From CALCKU01 sp964571595 (lineage in GTDB: Bacteria; Pseudomonadota; Alphaproteobacteria; Caulobacterales; Maricaulaceae), in the NCBI GenBank assembly GCA_964571595.1, contig CAZNCJ010000021.1:1-36818 (forward strand): a stretch of DNA of 36,818 nucleotides. The letters run 5' to 3'. Under the pieces are notes generated by a model. It was given only the letters and a program-made list of their open reading frames with translations, was not told the DNA's origin and did not search any database. This document shows positions 7,638 through 16,394 of the stretch, piece by piece; the stretch's first letter is position 1, and every line of letters begins with the position of its first letter. Position numbers and translations under genes: made by a program.

Positions 7638-8078
7638 CTAGCGCCCGGCTGTGATACGCGCAAAAAAATCAGCATTAATCTCGCTGGCTTCACTGCCCCC
7701 CAAACCGATGATTGTATCTATACCCGCTTCTTGTAACAGCGCCGCGCCGCGCCAATGCACACGCGGATCTGGGTCTATCACAGCTATGATACATCGCTTA
7801 ATACCGGCCTTGATCAGCGCGGAAGCACAAGGTGCGGTTTGGCCGTAATGCGAGCACGGCTCAAGCGTGACATAAACATCCGCACCCGCCGCCTGATTGC
7901 CTGCAATTTGTAGGGCATTTGTTTCCCCGTGCGGACGCCCCCCATCAGAGGTCACACCCTGCCCCACTATGACGCCGTCTTTGACAATGAGGCAGCCAAC
8001 GGAAGGATTATCGCCTGTACGTCCTTTTTGCCTGCGCGCAAGCTCCAAGGCTTTGGACATAAAGACGACATCAGTCAT
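7638..8078 (-). CDS. RibD-type deaminase, reductase domain absent
   Basis: A 146-residue zinc deaminase matching only the N-terminal half of RibD, which deaminates the diaminohydroxy-pyrimidine intermediate of riboflavin synthesis. Zinc and catalytic residues are in PHGETNAL (H50, E52; usual HAE is HGE here) and EPCSHYGQTAPC (C75, C84). The DPDPRVHWRGAALLQEAGI segment is the RibD-specific part. The protein stops just after NADFFARITAGR, the point where normal RibD joins its reductase domain. No reductase follows: a terminator stem lies within 70 bases. Either the reductase is encoded elsewhere or this is a decayed or specialised copy. It starts five bases after gpmA on the same strand. Confidence 0.85.
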   Translation of the reverse strand: MTDVVFMSKALELARRQKGRTGDNPSVGCLIVKDGVIVGQGVTSDGGRPHGETNALQIAGNQAAGADVYVTLEPCSHYGQTAPCASALIKAGIKRCIIAVIDPDPRVHWRGAALLQEAGIDTIIGLGGSEASEINADFFARITAGR

Positions 8079-8083
8079 GTGGT

Positions 8084-8815
8084 CTAAGCCGTTTTGATTT
8101 CGGGAAGGTCCTTGGCGCGTTTCTTGTCTAGATAACGGGCTGACTTTACGACCAGCTGTCTATCTTCAAGCTCGATGAGAAGCGGATTACCTGTCGGGAA
8201 CTCAAAGCCGGGAATATCTTTATCAGGCACATCAAAAATTTTCTTCATCAAGGCACGTAAAGAGTTTCCATGGGCGGAAATAATGACATTAGAACCCGCC
8301 GTAATAAAGGGCATGATATAGCTCTCGAAATATGGCAAGACCCGTTCGGTCGTGATTTTCAAGCTCTCGCCAGTCGGCAGTTCTTTGGGATCAAACCCCG
8401 CATATTTTTCATCATGTGAGGGATGAAACTCGTTTTCCATATCAATTTGCGGCGGGGGAATGTCAAAGCTACGCCGCCAGATATGCACTTGCTCATCGCC
8501 GTGCTTATCACGCGTCTCTTGTTTGTTTAACCCCGTCAGGCCGCCGTAATGACGTTCATTTAAATGCCAGTCCTTTGTGACAGGAATATGCATTTGCTCA
8601 AGCGCTTCTAATGTGAGCCATAAGGTTTTAATTGCGCGCTGCTGATAGCTGGTAAAGGCGACATCAAAATCAATCTTTTCCTTGGTGAGTAATTTCCCCG
8701 CCTTTTTCGCCTCTCTGACACCGGCCGGCGTTAAGCCAACATCTACCCAGCCCGTAAAACGGTTTTCAAGGTTCCATGTGGATTGTCCGTGGCGGACAAG
8801 TACAAGTTTCGTCAT
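8084..8815 (-). CDS. gpmA: 2,3-bisphosphoglycerate-dependent phosphoglycerate mutase
   Basis: This glycolytic and gluconeogenic enzyme interconverts 3- and 2-phosphoglycerate through a phosphohistidine. The phosphoacceptor motif LVRHGQSTWN (H9) opens the protein, NERHYGGLTGLNK holds the conserved glutamate and substrate residues, and SAHGNSLRAL carries the second catalytic histidine. The 243-residue length fits the cofactor-dependent family. It lies 21 bases downstream of polA and five bases upstream of the deaminase gene, so polA-gpmA-deaminase may form one transcript, although the three functions are unrelated. Confidence 0.96.
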   Translation of the reverse strand: MTKLVLVRHGQSTWNLENRFTGWVDVGLTPAGVREAKKAGKLLTKEKIDFDVAFTSYQQRAIKTLWLTLEALEQMHIPVTKDWHLNERHYGGLTGLNKQETRDKHGDEQVHIWRRSFDIPPPQIDMENEFHPSHDEKYAGFDPKELPTGESLKITTERVLPYFESYIMPFITAGSNVIISAHGNSLRALMKKIFDVPDKDIPGFEFPTGNPLLIELEDRQLVVKSARYLDKKRAKDLPEIKTA

Positions 8816-8836
8816 TATTTAATTCCTCATAAGCGC

Positions 8837-11674
8837 CTAATGCGCGTCATTCCAATTCAAAGCGGCATTCGCCTCTACAACAAGTGGCACAGATATATTC
8901 ACAGCAGGCATATGGGCATTTTCCATTGTCTTGATAACTATATCTTGTAAGTCTTTTGCCTGACCTTCCGGCACCTCAAAAACCAGTTCATCATGAACTT
9001 GGAGCAACATACGCGCCCCGTCTACTTTTTCAATCGCCTCTGGCATACGAATCATTGCCCGTCTGATTACATCCGCTGCCGCCCCCTGTATAGGCGCATT
9101 TATCGCTTGGCGTTCGGCAAAACCTCGTACTGCCTGATTGCGGTCTTTAATCCCTTTAATATGGCATTTGCGCCCGAAGAGCGTTTTGACATAGCCATAT
9201 TCCCGCGCCTCGTTTTTCGTGTCGTCCATATAGGCTTTGATACCGGGGAATTTCTCGAAATAGCTTTTAATATAATCAGAGGCTTCGCTGCGCGAAATAC
9301 CCAGATTATTTGCCAGACCAAATGCAGAAATACCGTAGATAATCCCGAAATTAATCGCCTTGGCCCGGCGGCGCGTATCCCCGTCCATATCGGCAAGGCT
9401 TACCCCGAACATTTCACTGGCCGTTAGCGCGTGAATATCCACCCCGTCAGAAAAGGCCTGTTTCATTGTCGGCAGGTTTGCGACATGCGCCAGTAGTCGC
9501 AATTCGATCTGGGAATAGTCAGCCGCTATCAAGACATGGCCAGGCTCGGCAATAAAAGCATCCCGAATTTTACGCCCGTCTTCTGTGCGAATGGGGATGT
9601 TCTGCAAATTCGGATCAGATGATGAGAGGCGTCCTGTCGTCGTGGCCGCCAAAGCATAGCTTGTGTGAACCCGCCCCGTATGAGGGTTTATCTGATTGAC
9701 CAAAGCATCCGTATATGTGGATTTCAGCTTGGCATAATGGCGCCAGTCCAGCACTATTTGCGGTAGGTCTTCACCCGTAGCCGCGAGGTCTTCCAATATG
9801 CCTGCCCCCGTCTGCCATGCCCCCGTCTTGGTTTTCTTGCCCCCCTCATATCCCATTTGATCAAACAGGATTTCACCTAATTGTTTGGGAGAACCAAGAT
9901 TAAACGGATTACCCGCAATTTCATGGGCTTGCGCTTCTAGGCCGACCATTTTCTGGGCAAAATCACCCGAGAGCCGCGCGAGCACAGCACGGTCAACTTT
10001 AATGCCGTGATTTTCCATTTGCGAGATGACTTTAGGCAAGCCCCGCTCAAGCGTTTCGTAAACTGTTGCAACCTGTTGCCCGCCTAATTTCAGCTTGAGG
10101 AACTTCCATAGCCGCAATGTCACATCCGCATCTTCAGACGCATATGGCGTGGCTTCTTCCAGTGATATTTCGTCAAAGGTCTTCTGCTTTTTACCCGTTC
10201 CGGCAATTTCTTTGAAACTAATAGGCTTATGCCCGAAATAAGTCTCAGAGAGAAAATCCATACCGTGGCCGTGCAGCCCGCCCGAGAGCGCGTAAGATAT
10301 CAGCATTGTATCATCATAAGGCGCGGGACGTAGAGTCCGTCCATTGGCGCTATAACGCTGAAACACCCCCAGATCATATTTGAAATTCTGCCCGATTTTT
10401 AGCACGCTTTCATCATGTAAAAGCGGCTCGAGCATATCTAACGCCGTTTGCATGGGGATTTGTTGTGGGGCGCCGTCGCCTAACAAATCATCCCCGCCGC
10501 GGTGCCCAAGCGGAATATAGCAGGCTTCATTATCACCTACCGCCAAACAGACCCCCACCAGATTAGCCTCGGCACTATCCAGACTGTCCGTTTCCAAATC
10601 AACGGCGATATTGCCCGCCTCAAAAGCGCGCTCGACCCAATGGGCCAGCCGCTCCGTGGTTTGGACACATTCATATTTGTCCTTATCAAAGATAACATTA
10701 TCCGGCGTTTGCTTCTCTGCCGGGCTGACAAATCCGGGTTTGGTATCATCGCGGCGCAGACCATCGGTCTCGCCCTCACCCAAAGCCGCCCTTACACGCG
10801 CGGTCAAAGTCCGAAATGTCATGCTTTCCAAGAAATCAAACAAAAGCTCAATATCCGGATCACTGACCGCTAAATCCTCTAGGGGCACTTCCAGATCAAT
10901 ATCCGTTTTTAGCGTGACCAATTCGCGCGAAATACGCGCCATATCAGCATGCTCTAGGAGCTTTTCGCGCCGCCCTTTTTGCGGAATTTCACCCGCGCGC
11001 TCTAGTAAGGTATCCAGATCACCAAACTCGTTTATCAAAAGAGCTGCTGTCTTCACACCAATTCCCGGAACACCCGGTACATTATCCACACTATCGCCCG
11101 CCAAGGATTGAATAGCGATAACCTTATCTGGCCCGACACCGAATTTGGCTTCACATTCCGCAAAGCTCATCGTGCGGTTTTTCATCGTATCCACCATTGT
11201 CACCTTATCAGAGATAAGCTGCATCAAATCCTTATCAGAGGAAACAATGGTTACTCTGGCGCCTTTGGCCTCACCTTGTTTGGCATAGGTCGCAATCAGA
11301 TCATCTGCCTCAAAGCCCGTCATTTCCACCGCAGCTGCGCCAAAAGCCCGCGTGGCATCACGCGTAAGCGGGAATTGCGGCACAAGGTCTTCGGGCAGCT
11401 CTGAGCGATTGGCTTTATATTCTGGATAAATATCGCTACGAAATGTCTTGCCCTTGGCATCAAAAATCACAGCAAAATGCGTCGGCCTGTCCTCATCATT
11501 TTGGTCGCGCAATAATTTAAACAACATGTTGGAAAAACCAGCTACCGCTCCGATTGGCAAACCGTCAGTTTTGCGCGTTAAAGGCGGCAAAGCGTGATAG
11601 GCTCTGAAGATATATCCTGACCCGTCAACCAAGACGATGTGGGAGCTATTGGTGATAGGCGCTGTGGCTGACAT
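8837..11674 (-). CDS. polA: DNA polymerase I
   Basis: Pol I fills repair gaps and replaces Okazaki primers. The 945-residue product has the three expected domains: N-terminal 5'-3' exonuclease (about 10-300; LVDGSGYIFRAYHALPPL, GFEADDLIAT, GDSVDNVPGVPGIG), 3'-5' exonuclease (about 335-520), and polymerase (about 560-945). The proofreading domain looks active, with VDLETDSLD near 357 and later NFKYDLGVF and YASEDADVTLRLW. Polymerase motifs A (DYSQIELRLL, about 717), B (RRRAKAINFGIIYG, about 770) and C (QVHDELVFEV, about 895) are intact. The open frame runs 21 codons further upstream from a TTG, but the ATG at 11672-11674 has AGGA at good spacing and fits the family N terminus. Confidence 0.97.
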   Translation of the reverse strand: MSATAPITNSSHIVLVDGSGYIFRAYHALPPLTRKTDGLPIGAVAGFSNMLFKLLRDQNDEDRPTHFAVIFDAKGKTFRSDIYPEYKANRSELPEDLVPQFPLTRDATRAFGAAAVEMTGFEADDLIATYAKQGEAKGARVTIVSSDKDLMQLISDKVTMVDTMKNRTMSFAECEAKFGVGPDKVIAIQSLAGDSVDNVPGVPGIGVKTAALLINEFGDLDTLLERAGEIPQKGRREKLLEHADMARISRELVTLKTDIDLEVPLEDLAVSDPDIELLFDFLESMTFRTLTARVRAALGEGETDGLRRDDTKPGFVSPAEKQTPDNVIFDKDKYECVQTTERLAHWVERAFEAGNIAVDLETDSLDSAEANLVGVCLAVGDNEACYIPLGHRGGDDLLGDGAPQQIPMQTALDMLEPLLHDESVLKIGQNFKYDLGVFQRYSANGRTLRPAPYDDTMLISYALSGGLHGHGMDFLSETYFGHKPISFKEIAGTGKKQKTFDEISLEEATPYASEDADVTLRLWKFLKLKLGGQQVATVYETLERGLPKVISQMENHGIKVDRAVLARLSGDFAQKMVGLEAQAHEIAGNPFNLGSPKQLGEILFDQMGYEGGKKTKTGAWQTGAGILEDLAATGEDLPQIVLDWRHYAKLKSTYTDALVNQINPHTGRVHTSYALAATTTGRLSSSDPNLQNIPIRTEDGRKIRDAFIAEPGHVLIAADYSQIELRLLAHVANLPTMKQAFSDGVDIHALTASEMFGVSLADMDGDTRRRAKAINFGIIYGISAFGLANNLGISRSEASDYIKSYFEKFPGIKAYMDDTKNEAREYGYVKTLFGRKCHIKGIKDRNQAVRGFAERQAINAPIQGAAADVIRRAMIRMPEAIEKVDGARMLLQVHDELVFEVPEGQAKDLQDIVIKTMENAHMPAVNISVPLVVEANAALNWNDAH

Positions 11675-11848
11675 AAAGAATCCTAAATTTCGCTTTCTTT
11701 TGCGCGTCAGAATGCTTTTTTTCAAGGGCTTGCCCAATTTTTGCCACAGATTTTTATTCAGTTTTTATAAAGAAGAAATCAGTTACTATATATCAACCGC
11801 TTCATAGTCCCATATGCGCGGCATGATGATTAAAAGAGATATTATTAA

Positions 11849-12805
11849 GTGTATCAAGATATTGATGAGCCTGGAGACATAGAGCCTGCCTTAGACAGGC
11901 CGTCCCGCCTGTCTACTATATGGAAAGCGCTCATCGCCCTTATCATTATAGGTGGACTGATATTCTTCTATCTATACAGCATCAATGGCAGCCATACGGA
12001 CACGTCAACCGAGACTTCGCAAAATGCCGTTATATCCAAAGTGTACCGCACTGCTATGTCAGAGCCTCTCGCACCGCTGCGGCGGGCGCGCTTACATGAC
12101 TTTGTTTCGACCTATCCTGACTCAAAACATGACCGCGCAGCAAAAGCCCAGCTTTTGGTTCTAAATGATGAAGAAGCCCGCAGCTGGGCCGAGGTTACAA
12201 ATATTCTATATGAGCCTGACAGTGAACGTATTGAAAAACTGATCGCTCTGGATAAATATGAAAGAAAATGGGGGCCATCCTTTTTAGGGGGACGCGACGA
12301 CGATATTAAGTCCATCAAAGAAAATCTGGAAAGCCAGACTGAACAAACACCAAGTCGTAAGCTCGAAGATAACCCAGATGTTATAAACACGCCTACTGCG
12401 GACAGATCTCAGGAAAAAACTATAACGGATACGGAACTTGCAGGCGGGCCAGTCATTCGCATTGCGCCTCCCCCGCGTCTTGTCGAAACCATCAGGCCCA
12501 CACAAACACGTCGGCCTGACATTGTTGTCGCCCCGAAAGTTAGGCGAAATTCGACACCGAAATTTCCTCGACGCGCCGAACGCAGAGGCATTGAAGGCCT
12601 CGTCATACTTGACCTCTCAATTGACGAAACGGGACGGGTTAGAATTGCGAAATTGGTGTCCGTAGAGGCCCAAGACTATCAACGTGATTTCGTTCGCGCC
12701 GCACAAAGAGCGGCAAAGCGCACGCGGTTTTTCCCGCAAACTGTAAACGGGGTAGCACAGCCCGCTACCAATATTCGCAAACGCTATAGATTCGCCTTGA
12801 ACTGA
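11849..12805 (+). CDS. TonB-family energy-transducer-like protein
   Basis: A 318-residue protein with a cytoplasmic N terminus, a single membrane segment at about 25-44, a periplasmic helical and linker region, and a C-terminal TonB domain (about 225-318). The C-terminal pattern PKFPRRAERRGIEGLVILDL, then DETGRVRIAKLV and AAKRTRFFPQTVNG, matches the TonB C-terminal fold. The proline/lysine-rich spanning region typical of classical TonB is missing, and the middle instead has a charged, probably helical stretch at about 60-150. No exbB, exbD or TonB-dependent receptor lies nearby, so a role in transport is inferred from family only. The start is GTG at 11849, preceded by AAGAGA. The gene is divergent from polA. 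Confidence 0.8.
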   Translation: MYQDIDEPGDIEPALDRPSRLSTIWKALIALIIIGGLIFFYLYSINGSHTDTSTETSQNAVISKVYRTAMSEPLAPLRRARLHDFVSTYPDSKHDRAAKAQLLVLNDEEARSWAEVTNILYEPDSERIEKLIALDKYERKWGPSFLGGRDDDIKSIKENLESQTEQTPSRKLEDNPDVINTPTADRSQEKTITDTELAGGPVIRIAPPPRLVETIRPTQTRRPDIVVAPKVRRNSTPKFPRRAERRGIEGLVILDLSIDETGRVRIAKLVSVEAQDYQRDFVRAAQRAAKRTRFFPQTVNGVAQPATNIRKRYRFALN

Positions 12806-12824
12806 TAAGGCCTATGCAGTCAGA

Positions 12825-13004
12825 TTAATGTGCTGAGGGTTTTGCCTCTGGGTCAAGTTTGAACCCCTGCCCGCAATATTTACAAATGACTTCTGTCCCC
12901 GTGCCCATATCTAACCACGTCTTGGGATGGCCCAAAGCACCACCGCCTCCGTCACATGCAATGCGTTTTTTTGCTACAATGATCATCGTGTCAGGGTTTG
13001 ACAT
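12825..13004 (-). CDS. Small zf-CHCC zinc-finger protein
   Basis: A 59-residue protein of the zf-CHCC family (related to the mitochondrial complex I subunit NDUFS6). The pattern IACDGGGGALGHPKTW then VICKYCGQGF supplies the Cys-His-Cys-Cys metal ligands. The bacterial role is not established; a link to respiratory complex assembly is inference from the homologous subunit. ATG at 13002-13004 with GGGA upstream is the chosen start; the frame stays open to 13037. It is convergent with the TonB-like gene (19-base gap) and divergent from the ABC ATPase. Confidence 0.85.
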   Translation of the reverse strand: MSNPDTMIIVAKKRIACDGGGGALGHPKTWLDMGTGTEVICKYCGQGFKLDPEAKPSAH

Positions 13005-13073
13005 TCTCATATCCCGAATTAGAAACTTATTCACCATCTCATATGAGACGGTATACCAAAGGTCAATCTCTGC

Positions 13074-14075
13074 ATGTCATCAAATTCCCAAATTACGAAA
13101 AATGCACAGCAAAATAATAGCGCGGGACCTGCACTTGCCCCGGCGGTAGAAATTAGCGGTTTAAGGAAAGTTTATGGCAAGACCCGCAAAGCAGAGGCCA
13201 AGACAGCCTTAAAGGGTGTTGATCTGATTATTCCGCGCGGCTCTATTTTCGGACTGCTCGGCCCGAACGGGGCGGGTAAGTCCACAATGATAAATATTCT
13301 CGCCGGACTTGTTGTTAAATCCGAAGGTAATGCCAAAATTTGCGGCTATGATATAGTCACACAGACCCGCCAAGCCAGAGCCTCGATCGGGGTTGTCCCC
13401 CAAGAAATTACTATGGATGTCTTTTTCACGCCCTTTCAGGCCTTGGAATTACAAGCGGGTTATTACGGCGTCCCGAAATCAGAACGGCGGACAGAGGAAA
13501 TCCTGACTGCCTTGGGCCTAATCGAGAAACGCGATGCTTATGTCCGCCAACTTTCGGGCGGTATGAAGCGCCGCCTGCTTATCGGGAAAGCCTTGGTCCA
13601 TAATCCGCCCGTCCTAATTTTAGACGAACCCACAGCCGGCGTAGACATAGAACTGCGCCGACAATTATGGGCCTATGTTGAGGAACTCCATGCCAAAGGC
13701 ACGACAATTATCCTGACCACGCATTATCTGGAAGAAGCCGAAGCTCTATGTGATAAAATCGCGATAATCCATAACGGCGAAATCGTCGCCAATGATGATA
13801 AGAGCGCCCTTCTCTCACGTCTTGATAAGCGCACAATTATCATAAGCCCTACCGCGCCGCTTTCGAGCTTGTCCCCAGAGCTATTAAAAATGGGGGCGCA
13901 CATTCGCGAAGACGGCAATCTGGCCATAGATTATAAATCTGGCACAGATAGTATTTCCGACGTTCTGCAAGTCGTGGCGCAATCGGGCATTTCTATTTCT
14001 GATTTGCGTACAGAAGAACCCGATCTGGAAGACGTGTTTATGTCTCTTACCTATAGCGCAGATGAAAGCCCGTAA
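13074..14075 (+). CDS. ABC transporter ATP-binding protein (ABC-2/CcmA-like)
   Basis: A 333-residue cytoplasmic ATPase subunit. It carries Walker A GPNGAGKST (63-71), a Q-loop in VVPQE, the signature LSGGM near 160, Walker B VLILDEPTAGVD (about 180-191) and the H-loop in LTTHYLEEAEALCD. The sequence and the C-terminal extension of about 80 residues, ending in PDLEDVFMSLT, resemble ABC-2-type drug or polysaccharide exporters (YadG/NodI/CcmA class). The usual ABC-2 permease gene is not adjacent: the next gene, two bases on, is a nitronate-monooxygenase-like enzyme. The N terminus has a 20-residue low-complexity stretch before the domain. Substrate unknown. Confidence 0.93.
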   Translation: MSSNSQITKNAQQNNSAGPALAPAVEISGLRKVYGKTRKAEAKTALKGVDLIIPRGSIFGLLGPNGAGKSTMINILAGLVVKSEGNAKICGYDIVTQTRQARASIGVVPQEITMDVFFTPFQALELQAGYYGVPKSERRTEEILTALGLIEKRDAYVRQLSGGMKRRLLIGKALVHNPPVLILDEPTAGVDIELRRQLWAYVEELHAKGTTIILTTHYLEEAEALCDKIAIIHNGEIVANDDKSALLSRLDKRTIIISPTAPLSSLSPELLKMGAHIREDGNLAIDYKSGTDSISDVLQVVAQSGISISDLRTEEPDLEDVFMSLTYSADESP

Positions 14076-14077
14076 TT

Positions 14078-15010
14078 ATGACAACTCCGAACCGCGTCTT
14101 AGAACATCTGGGCTGTAAATATCCCATCGTCCAAGCCCCTATGGGCTGGATTGCCCGCAGTAAACTCGCCTCTTCTGTCTCTAATGCGGGCGGGTTTGGC
14201 ATTATAGAAACATCCTCTGGTGAGCTTGAAAATTGCCGGGCGGAAATCGCGGCCATGTCAGAGCTTACCGATAAGCCCTTTGGCATAAACCTGCCTTTAT
14301 TGTTTATCAAAGACCCTAGCATTATTGATATGGTTATTGCCTCGGGGGTCAAGTTTGTGACGACCTCTGCTGGAGATCCCTCCAAATATATCGACGCGCT
14401 TAAAGGGGCGGGACTGACCGTTTATCACGCCGTGCCCAATCTCGCAGGCGCGATGAAAGCGGCAAATGCCGGTGTTGACGGACTTGTCGTGGAAGGCACG
14501 GAAGGCGGCGGTTTCAAAAACCCTGAGGAAGTCGGCCTGTTTGTTTTAATACAGGCTATCCGCAAAAAAATTGATCTCCCCATTATCGCGGCTGGCGGCA
14601 TTGTAGACGGTATCGGAATGGCCGCCGCCTTTGCCGCCGGAGCCGAAGGTATACAAATGGGAACCCGTTTTGTCTCTAGTCAGGAAAGCCCCGTACATGA
14701 GAATTATAAAACGGCGATCAAAGAAGCAGACCTAACAGGGACATGGATTTTAAACAAAAAGGGCCGGCCTTGCGTTCGCGCGCTGAAGACAGATTTTACC
14801 AGTAAAATATTCGATGAAGGTCTTATGGATATGAGCGCCATGAAAGACATTAAGAACCTTTATTTTGGCGGGGATATGAACGCCGCACCCGCCTTGGCCG
14901 GTCAATCTGTCGGACTTATTGATACGGTTAAACCTGTTGCAGAGATTATCACCGATACGATTGAAGAGTTTAATCAGTGTTGCGAGAATATGGGACAGCT
15001 TCGCTTTTAG
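14078..15010 (+). CDS. Nitronate monooxygenase / 2-nitropropane dioxygenase-like flavoprotein
   Basis: A 310-residue TIM-barrel FMN enzyme of the NMO family, which also includes FabK-type enoyl-ACP reductases. Diagnostic segments are PIVQAPMGWIA at the N terminus, VSNAGGFGIIET, VVEGTEGGGF and PIIAAGGIVDG, and the FMN phosphate-binding stretch GAEGIQMGTRFVSSQES. Family members oxidise alkyl nitronates or reduce enoyl thioesters; sequence alone does not decide here. It follows the ABC ATPase gene by two bases, so the two are probably cotranscribed. Cofactor binding is well supported, substrate is not. Confidence 0.87.
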   Translation: MTTPNRVLEHLGCKYPIVQAPMGWIARSKLASSVSNAGGFGIIETSSGELENCRAEIAAMSELTDKPFGINLPLLFIKDPSIIDMVIASGVKFVTTSAGDPSKYIDALKGAGLTVYHAVPNLAGAMKAANAGVDGLVVEGTEGGGFKNPEEVGLFVLIQAIRKKIDLPIIAAGGIVDGIGMAAAFAAGAEGIQMGTRFVSSQESPVHENYKTAIKEADLTGTWILNKKGRPCVRALKTDFTSKIFDEGLMDMSAMKDIKNLYFGGDMNAAPALAGQSVGLIDTVKPVAEIITDTIEEFNQCCENMGQLRF

Positions 15011-15107
15011 CCTGCCCCTCGTTTCACAAAAGAGCGCATTTCTCCGTCTAAGGCTTTGACATGCAGAACGGGTTTGATAGAGACAGCCTGATATTATACG
15101 CGCTTTA

Positions 15108-16391
15108 ATGCCAGATATGATGAAAGATAAAATGACGAGCTATAAATCCGATTTTATGACAACCCTGACAGAAAGAGGGTTTCTGTATCAGTGCACTGAC
15201 GAAGAGGGTCTGGATAGCTTGGCCTCTGAAGGTGGATTGATCGGCTATATCGGCTTTGATTGCACCGCGCCCAGCCTGCATGTCGGCTCGCTTGTGCAGA
15301 TCATGATGCTGCGCCGCCTCCAGCAAAGTGGGGGCGTTCCGATTATCTTGCTCGGCGGCGGAACGACAAAAATCGGTGACCCTTCCATGAAGGATAAAAC
15401 GCGCCCCATACTGACAGATGAGATGATCGAAGCGAATAAAAAAGGCATTAAGCAGGTCTTTGAAAAATTCATCCAATTTGACGGTCCAAATGCGGCCATT
15501 ATGGTCGATAATGCTGACTGGCTGGACGGGCTGGGCTATATTGAATTTCTACGCGATGTCGGAAAGCTCTTTACGATCAACCGCATGATCACAATGGAAA
15601 CCGTCAAGCGCAGGCTCGAAAACGAACTGCCTATGACATTTCTAGAATTTAATTACCCGCTCTTGCAAAGCTATGATTTCGTTGAGCTTTTCAGACGTCA
15701 TGGGTGCCGCCTACAATTAGGTGGTTCGGATCAATGGGGCAATATTACAACTGGTGTTGACCTTACTCGGCGCATGGAAGGCACAGAGTGTTACGGCTTT
15801 ACCTCCCCGCTTATCACCACCGCTTCGGGCGGTAAAATGGGCAAGACAGCGGACGGCGCCGTCTGGCTAAATACTGATCCAAGCTTCGGAAAGGCTTACG
15901 TCAAAAGCGCTTATGATTACTGGCAGTTCTGGCGCAATACAGATGATGCGGATGTCGGACGTTTCATGCGTTTATTTACCGATTTAAGCCTCAGCGAAAT
16001 CGCCGATCTAGAGAAACTTGAGGGCGCGGATATTAATGCCGCTAAAATCCGTTTGGCCAATGAGGCCACGACATTATTACACGGCCAAAAAGCCGCACAA
16101 GATGCCGAAGCCACAGCGCGCAAGACATTTGAGCAAGGCGGAAGTGCTGCGGGCCTGCCGACATTTGAGGCGGGACTAGATAATTTACTGGTTGTTGACG
16201 CGGCCCTGCTTTGCGGGCTGGTAAGCTCTAAAGGCGAAGCCAGACGCCACATAAAAGGCGGGGCTTTGAAACTAAATGACACCAAAGTGGACACGCATGA
16301 GGCTTTGATAACCCAAGATGATATTAATGCTGAGGGCGTGGTAAAATTATCTGTCGGCAAGAAACGTCACGCCCTTATCAAACCCGTTTAA
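15108..16391 (+). CDS. tyrS: Tyrosyl-tRNA synthetase
   Basis: A class I aminoacyl-tRNA synthetase charging tRNA-Tyr. The HIGH-equivalent is SLHVGSL (about 56-62) after GFDCTAP, and the KMSKS-equivalent is GKMGKT near 242-247. GGSDQWGNITTGVDL is the tyrosine-binding signature. An S4 RNA-binding domain forms the last 70 residues (AALLCGLVSSKGEARRHIKGGALKLN). Total length 427 is normal. The start could be ATG at 15108 or, more like other family N termini, ATG at 15132, which has GAAAGA before it. I report the longer frame. It is convergent with the large YhdP-like gene, only three bases apart. Confidence 0.96.
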   Translation: MPDMMKDKMTSYKSDFMTTLTERGFLYQCTDEEGLDSLASEGGLIGYIGFDCTAPSLHVGSLVQIMMLRRLQQSGGVPIILLGGGTTKIGDPSMKDKTRPILTDEMIEANKKGIKQVFEKFIQFDGPNAAIMVDNADWLDGLGYIEFLRDVGKLFTINRMITMETVKRRLENELPMTFLEFNYPLLQSYDFVELFRRHGCRLQLGGSDQWGNITTGVDLTRRMEGTECYGFTSPLITTASGGKMGKTADGAVWLNTDPSFGKAYVKSAYDYWQFWRNTDDADVGRFMRLFTDLSLSEIADLEKLEGADINAAKIRLANEATTLLHGQKAAQDAEATARKTFEQGGSAAGLPTFEAGLDNLLVVDAALLCGLVSSKGEARRHIKGGALKLNDTKVDTHEALITQDDINAEGVVKLSVGKKRHALIKPV

Positions 16392-16394
16392 TTT

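Noticed and set aside
15056..15097. TTGACA plus TATTAT as a tyrS promoter
   Set aside because: The boxes are about 30 bases apart; a nearer GATAGA gives only 14. No pair is convincing.
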